Shown: positions 24,804 to 28,293 of the stretch, piece by piece
How the letters are laid out: every line of letters starts with the position of its first letter
How positions within the stretch are numbered: the first letter of the stretch is position 1
Assembly (NCBI GenBank): GCA_041672385.1
Contig: JBAYZQ010000014.1
Coordinates: forward strand, 1-28,293
DNA from: JBAYZQ01 sp041672385
Lineage (GTDB): Bacteria; Spirochaetota; Spirochaetia; Sphaerochaetales; Sphaerochaetaceae
Direction: 5' to 3'
Length of the DNA stretch: 28,293 nt
Program-made: the position numbers and the translations under genes
The notes under the pieces: model-generated
Database searches by the model: none
What the model was told of the DNA's origin: nothing
What the model saw: the letters and a program-made list of their open reading frames with translations, nothing else

Positions 24804-24831
24804 ATAAAAAGACACTAAAGTGTCTTTTTAT
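24804..24831. promoter_or_regulatory. 28-nt palindromic operator between permease and crp/fnr-like promoters
   Basis: Arms of 13 bases (ATAAAAAGACACT and its complement) flank a 2-base centre AA. The core GACACT-AA-AGTGTC is not the classical FNR or CRP site. A perfect -10 TATAAT (24834-24839, + strand) and a TATACT (24787-24792, - strand) lie on either side, so it covers the -35 regions of both divergent promoters. Confidence 0.7.
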
Positions 24832-24833
24832 GT

Positions 24834-24839
24834 TATAAT
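24834..24839 (+). promoter_or_regulatory. -10 element of the crp/fnr-like gene
   Basis: TATAAT, consensus, 17 bases before the ATG. Its -35 region lies within the palindrome and is a poor match, which fits dependence on a regulator or negative autoregulation. Confidence 0.55.
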
Positions 24840-24856
24840 CACTATAAGAGGCAAAA

Positions 24857-25492
24857 ATGGATGGAATTAACCTTATAAAAAATACTTCTTTATTTAAAAA
24901 TGTTAAAAATGTAGAAAGTTTATTTTTGGAAAGAAAAATAAATCTTAAAACTTATTCAAAAGGAAAAACGCTCCACAGTGAAGGAGAAATCTGTGATACT
25001 TTGGATATAGTTTTAAAAGGGTTGGTTATTGCTTATTCCTTGTTTGAAAATGGATCTCAGACTGTTATGTTTGAATTTCAAGAAGATTCCATGTTTGGGG
25101 CCAATCTTCTTTATTCTAAAAATAATACTTATCCTTTAAATCTTTATTGTAAGGAAAATTGTACTCTATTACATGTAAAAAAAGATACTGTAACGCAACT
25201 TTTGCATCAATTTGAATTTGTAATGCCCTATGTTGTTTCACTTTCAACCAATTCTTTGGGTTTAAACAGCAAAATGACGATGTTCTCCCGTAAAAGTCTT
25301 CGTAGTAACATACTAAATTATTTAGAAAAACTAAAAATTGATCAAAATTCAAATAAAATTATTTTACCCACCAGTAAAAAGGAACTTGCTGATTATTTTG
25401 GTGTTCAACGACAATCTTTATTTAGAGAGTTAAAAGCCATGAAAAAAGAAGGACTTTTGGAAATAAATAATCGTTTAATAAAATTGAACTAA
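24857..25492 (+). CDS. Crp/Fnr-family transcriptional regulator
   Basis: 211 residues. Residues 10-115 form the cyclic-nucleotide-binding-like beta barrel (GKTLHSEGEICDTLDIVLKGLV), then a long dimer helix, and a C-terminal HTH at about 165-195 (TSKKELADYFGVQRQSLFRELKAMKKEGLLE). It lacks the N-terminal cysteine cluster of FNR; only C46, C98 and C102 are present. The sequence lines up with the small Crp/Fnr regulators found in Clostridia and spirochaetes rather than with CRP itself. GAGGC is the ribosome site. It is divergent from the split permease-ferredoxin operon and shares the palindrome, so it probably controls that operon and itself. The effector (metal, redox or organic ligand) is not shown. 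Confidence 0.87.
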   Translation: MDGINLIKNTSLFKNVKNVESLFLERKINLKTYSKGKTLHSEGEICDTLDIVLKGLVIAYSLFENGSQTVMFEFQEDSMFGANLLYSKNNTYPLNLYCKENCTLLHVKKDTVTQLLHQFEFVMPYVVSLSTNSLGLNSKMTMFSRKSLRSNILNYLEKLKIDQNSNKIILPTSKKELADYFGVQRQSLFRELKAMKKEGLLEINNRLIKLN

Positions 25493-25519
25493 AAAAAAGA
25501 AACCACTCGGGTCTCTTTT
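25489..25519. terminator. Hairpin between crp/fnr-like gene and rpmB
   Basis: A 10-bp stem with one mismatch (25495-25504 with 25510-25519) and a 5-base loop. On the - strand it is followed by a long T run from the A8 tract, so it is a good terminator for rpmB; on the + strand only TTTTCT follows. Confidence 0.7.
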
Positions 25520-25542
25520 CTAATCAATGTCTTCAAGTCTAA

Positions 25543-25791
25543 TTATACTTCTGATTTCTGACTGACAATTTTTTGAACTTTTCCAGCTCTAAGGCAACGA
25601 GCGCAAACCTTAATTGTTTGTGGTCTGCCATCAACCATTGCTTTTACAGAAATAATATTTGGACGAAAAACACGTTTTGTAGTCACGCCAATGTGCTGTC
25701 CAACACCACCTTTCTTTTTGGCTTGACCTTTTCTAGGAACATTATTACCTGCAACTGTACCTTTTCCACAAATTTCACATCTACGTGCCAT
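25543..25791 (-). CDS. rpmB: Ribosomal protein L28
   Basis: 82 residues beginning MARRCEICGKG at 25791; AAGGTGG lies upstream, and the frame extension through a GTG adds only four codons and is rejected. The sequence GNNVPRKGQAKKKGGVGQHIG and RVFRPNI are the L28 core for rRNA contact in the large subunit. CEIC and CARC pairs make it the zinc-binding (four cysteine) form. This type has a C-terminal AGKVQKIV. It is transcribed alone, with a hairpin downstream. High confidence from overall match. Confidence 0.95.
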   Translation of the reverse strand: MARRCEICGKGTVAGNNVPRKGQAKKKGGVGQHIGVTTKRVFRPNIISVKAMVDGRPQTIKVCARCLRAGKVQKIVSQKSEV

Positions 25792-25866
25792 AGTTATATC
25801 CACCTTAAAATAATAATAATCTATCTATCCGAATGCCAATCGACACACGTACCTAATGAAGTTATC

Positions 25867-25897
25867 AAAAAAGCTCTATTATGTAAATACCTAATAG
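25867..25897 (-). terminator. Weak hairpin downstream of nth
   Basis: CTATTA/TAATAG arms (25876-25881 and 25892-25897) with a T6 run on the - strand after the stem. The stem is only 6 bp and A/T-rich, so termination is uncertain. Confidence 0.35.
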
Positions 25898-25902
25898 CAT
25901 AG

Positions 25903-26517
25903 TTATTTATAAAAATCGCAAAACTTTCTAAGCATGCACTGTGAACATTTTGGGTTTTTCTTGGTGCAGTAAGTCCTGCCCCACCAGTTTGTTGTATTTG
26001 AAAATCTTAACCAATATTTGGGTGGAAGATTTTCCTTAATCAGCTTTTCAACCTTAGCTGGAGTTGAATTAGGATTAATAGAAAATATACGAGTAACAAC
26101 ATTTTTCACATGTGTATCTACTGCAACGGAAGGTTCACCCCTAAACCCCATTAAACAGTTAGCAGTTTTTGATCCAACACCACTAAGTTTTAAAAGCTCT
26201 TCATAAGAGCTTGGAATATAACCTTTTTCATCTATGGCCGCAGCACATGCGATTATGTTTTTTGCTTTATTATTATAATATCCAGTTGATTTAATAATCT
26301 CCTTAACATCTTCAATATTAGCATCCTTAAGCGCCTTAGGATTTGGGTATTTTTCAAAGAGTATTTCACCAACCTTATTAACATTAGAATCTGTAGTTTG
26401 AGCAGAAAGAATGACACTTATTAAAAATTGAAATTCATCCTTTGAATCAAGAAATGAAATCTTTTTAGGAGAATATTTATTTAGAATTGTGTAAATCAAA
26501 GAGTATTTTTCATTCAT
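25903..26517 (-). CDS. nth: Endonuclease III (DNA glycosylase/AP lyase)
   Basis: 204 residues, standard Nth length. The helix-hairpin-helix LLKLSGVGSKTANCLMG carries the catalytic-type Lys, and VAVDTHVKNVVTRI holds the catalytic Asp. The C-terminal iron-sulfur site is CX6CX2CX5C (CTKKNPKC, CSQC, CMLRKFC). It removes oxidised pyrimidines and cleaves at AP sites. The ATG at 26517 has only a weak ribosome site. With the AlkD-like gene this is the second base-excision gene in the window, but the two are not linked. It is followed by rpmB with about 110 bases between. Confidence 0.95.
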   Translation of the reverse strand: MNEKYSLIYTILNKYSPKKISFLDSKDEFQFLISVILSAQTTDSNVNKVGEILFEKYPNPKALKDANIEDVKEIIKSTGYYNNKAKNIIACAAAIDEKGYIPSSYEELLKLSGVGSKTANCLMGFRGEPSVAVDTHVKNVVTRIFSINPNSTPAKVEKLIKENLPPKYWLRFSNTTNWWGRTYCTKKNPKCSQCMLRKFCDFYK

Positions 26518-26593
26518 ACTTTAAATTTATCAGAAAAAACACTGTTTTAAAACACATGAAGAAAGAAAATGATTAAATTTTTAAGCATTTCTA

Positions 26594-26622
26594 TTGACCT
26601 AAAACTAACAAACTAATATACT
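26594..26622 (+). promoter_or_regulatory. Promoter of tRNA-Pro
   Basis: TTGACC (26594-26599), a 17-base spacer, and TATACT (26617-26622), close to consensus. Start near 26629 gives a 20-base leader before the tRNA. Confidence 0.85.
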
Positions 26623-26648
26623 CGCTAAAGGTAATGAAAGTTACTTTT

Positions 26649-26721
26649 CGGAGCGTCGCCTAGTGGCTATGGCGCCTGGTTTGGGACCAGGATATCGGAG
26701 GTTCGAGTCCTCTCGCTCCGA
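26649..26721 (+). tRNA. tRNA-Pro(UGG)
   Basis: Acceptor stem CGGAGCG/CGCTCCG (7 bp). The anticodon stem CCTGG/CCAGG encloses TTTGGGA with anticodon TGG, and a normal T arm GGAGG-TTCGAGT-CCTCT follows. The final base A is the discriminator; CCA is not encoded. T7 directly after gives an intrinsic terminator. Confidence 0.97.
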
Positions 26722-26860
26722 TTTTTTTGTATCCAAATTTTTAAAAATATTGATTTGTTCTATAATTAATCAGAACACACATTCGCATCCAATCATTTTC
26801 TAAGATATCAATACATTATATAATGACAACCTAGGGCAATGCTTTTAAAAGGAGGTCGAT

Positions 26861-27343
26861 TTGGCAACTAAACCTAAAATCAAAATCATAGATGATAACA
26901 ATATTAGGGCGAAAATTGATGAATTGTATGAATTGACTGACCAAGTAGATCTAGCCAAATGGTCTATATCAATAGCAAAGCATATCTTGCGCCTTTTAGG
27001 TATAGATTACAATTTAGTTAATGAAATTGTAGAAGGATTTCACTCAAATGAATTATGGCAACAATATGGAAATTCACGAATACAGAATGTAAGGAAATCA
27101 GGATTTGCCGTACACCGCCTAGCAAGAGAAACTGACGATGAAATCTATAAAACTGCCTTGAGAGCAGTAGGACAAGCTATTAGTAGCGCCCATATGCGTG
27201 AACATTCTATGGTTGCTTCAGATTATGCTATTAAAGTAATAGGTTTATTGACTTCAAATGATATAGATGCTATTTCAAAGGAACGAGAATGGCAACTTTA
27301 TGAATTAAAAAGAATAATTAAAAAATTAAAAAATATTCATTAA
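26861..27343 (+). CDS. Imm-5-like putative immunity protein, orphan
   Basis: 160 residues, all helical. The start is TTG, with a perfect AAAAGGAGG ending 5 bases before it; no ATG fits. The core LAKWSISIAKHILRL (about 31-45), WQQYG, FAVHRLARE and GQAISSAHMREHSMVASDYAIKV (about 106-128) matches the Imm-5-like domain of putative immunity proteins in bacterial toxin systems. Such proteins neutralise a cognate secreted toxin. No toxin gene lies beside it, and it faces the convergent feoB with a 2-base gap, so this is an orphan. A chaperone-like role is equally possible. It lies just after tRNA-Pro, a common place for acquired genes, but no att duplication is seen. Confidence 0.72.
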   Translation: MATKPKIKIIDDNNIRAKIDELYELTDQVDLAKWSISIAKHILRLLGIDYNLVNEIVEGFHSNELWQQYGNSRIQNVRKSGFAVHRLARETDDEIYKTALRAVGQAISSAHMREHSMVASDYAIKVIGLLTSNDIDAISKEREWQLYELKRIIKKLKNIH

Positions 27344-27345
27344 TT

Positions 27346-28293
27346 TTAATTTATACCCAAAGCTAAAAAGACTAATCTAAATATGAATGCAACTCCCCAA
27401 GCAACTGTACATTGCATAAGCACCAATTTCAAAGTTTTTACGATTGAACCAAACTCTCTGTTTGCAGCAGCAATAGCAGCAACACATGGTGTATAGTAAA
27501 GGGTAAAAATCAAAAAGGTAAAAGCAGTTGATGGAGTAAACAAAGAAGCCAAAGCCGTTGCGTTTCCACCAAACAAAACAGTCAAGGTACTAACTACACT
27601 TTCCTTTGCAACAAGTCCGGTGATTAATGCAGTTGAAGTTCTCCAATCCCCAAATCCTAGAGGTTTAAATATTGGAGAAATAAGACCACCAAGTAAAGCA
27701 AGAATACTATTAGAAGAATCTTGAACAACATTGAGTCTTAAATCAAAAGTCTGAAGGAACCAAACAACAATTGAAGCATAAAAAATAATGGTAAAAGCTT
27801 TTGTCATAAAATCTTTTGATTTATCCCAAAGCAACTGACCAACATTCTTAAGTGTAGGAATTCTATAATTTGGTAATTCCATAACAAAAGGAATTGGCTC
27901 ACCTTTATATTTTGTATCTTTTACAATTCTTCCATATAATACACCAGCAACAAAACCAAGAAGATATATTACTACAATTATAAGCCCTTGGTAACCAGGA
28001 AAGAAAACTGAAGAAAATAAAACAAAAATTGGAAGCTTAGCACTACAACTCATAAAAGGAATTAATGCAATTGTCATATTCCTATCACGTTCAGAAGATA
28101 AGGTCCTTGTTGCCATTATGGCAGGAACAGAACACCCGAACCCAATCAACATTGGAACAAACGATCTTCCTGAAAGACCAATACGCCTTAGAAGACGATC
28201 CATTACAAAGGCAACTCTTGCCATATAACCACTGTCTTCCATAATGGAAAGAAAGAAAAATAATACAACTATAATTGGAAGGAAGCTTAAAAC
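27346..28293 (-). CDS. feoB: Ferrous iron transporter FeoB, C-terminal membrane part, cut by window edge
   Basis: The frame is open to the right edge (the codons after 28242 continue into VLSFLPIIVVLFFF), so the start lies outside and only the C-terminal 315 or so residues are seen. The visible Gate motifs are GFGCSVPA and MSCSAKLPI, each with a conserved Cys; the latter is the second Gate domain. MEDSGYMARVAFVMDR precedes the first. The part ends with a short helix and no added domain. FeoB imports Fe(II), driven by its N-terminal G domain (not in the window). The end of the gene is 2 bases from the orphan Imm-5-like gene. Confidence 0.93.
   Translation of the reverse strand, partial: VLSFLPIIVVLFFFLSIMEDSGYMARVAFVMDRLLRRIGLSGRSFVPMLIGFGCSVPAIMATRTLSSERDRNMTIALIPFMSCSAKLPIFVLFSSVFFPGYQGLIIVVIYLLGFVAGVLYGRIVKDTKYKGEPIPFVMELPNYRIPTLKNVGQLLWDKSKDFMTKAFTIIFYASIVVWFLQTFDLRLNVVQDSSNSILALLGGLISPIFKPLGFGDWRTSTALITGLVAKESVVSTLTVLFGGNATALASLFTPSTAFTFLIFTLYYTPCVAAIAAANREFGSIVKTLKLVLMQCTVAWGVAFIFRLVFLALGIN

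Noticed and set aside
25573..25902. Open frame opposite rpmB
   Set aside because: It mirrors the conserved L28 gene and has no supporting start signal.
26649..26860. tRNA-Pro as an attachment site for an integrated element
   Set aside because: No second copy of the tRNA 3' end is found in the window and no integrase is present.
1..28293. CRISPR arrays, transposases, phage genes
   Set aside because: No regularly spaced repeats or recognisable mobile-element proteins were seen anywhere in the window.

Overview
The window comes from an AT-rich bacterial chromosome and is densely packed with genes. No transposase, integrase, phage gene or CRISPR array is visible. Gene content (a DUF4954 protein beside UDP-galactopyranose mutase, lipoprotein and secreted-protein genes, a four-cysteine ribosomal protein L28, a FeoB iron transporter) suggests a host-associated or anaerobic diderm, most like a Treponema-type spirochaete. 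That assignment is inference from family distribution, not from a marker gene.

Region by region. (1) 1-2456, + strand: the end of a uronate-polysaccharide utilisation cluster, with a heparinase II/III-type lyase cut by the left edge, a KdgF-type cupin and an SDR reductase. (2) 2507-4593: a KdsC-like HAD phosphatase, an AlkD-like DNA glycosylase and a secreted protein of unknown function. (3) 14570 down to 3790, - strand: seven closely spaced genes that look like one long transcription unit. In order of transcription they are an MFS transporter with a large extracytoplasmic insert, a ketopantoate reductase homologue, an MFS-acyltransferase-zinc ribbon fusion, glf, DUF4954, a CLC-F-like channel and the secreted protein. 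The theme is membrane and envelope glycan or lipid work. (4) 14571-19824: a radical SAM/SPASM gene lies between the intact 3' end of thrC and a broken second copy of that 3' end. The hom-thrC pair upstream encodes threonine biosynthesis, and its 'aspartokinase-homoserine dehydrogenase' has lost the kinase motifs. (5) 19977-21888: a MarR regulator with a 22-bp perfect palindrome at its start, and a lipoprotein with two Lcl (DUF1566) domains. (6) 22035-25492: an FMN-binding glutamate-synthase-like protein with an N-terminal cysteine cluster, then a split permease with one half fused to a ferredoxin, divergent from a Crp/Fnr regulator. A 28-nt palindrome sits between the divergent promoters. (7) 25543-28293: rpmB, nth, tRNA-Pro(UGG), an Imm-5-like orphan with a TTG start, and the C-terminal part of feoB cut by the right edge.

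The most unusual points are the duplicated thrC 3' end bracketing the radical SAM gene, the degenerate kinase half of the homoserine dehydrogenase, the three-part acyltransferase fusion, the split permease/ferredoxin module with its shared operator, and the MFS carrier with a soluble insert. Many start codons were moved inward on the basis of clear Shine-Dalgarno sequences.
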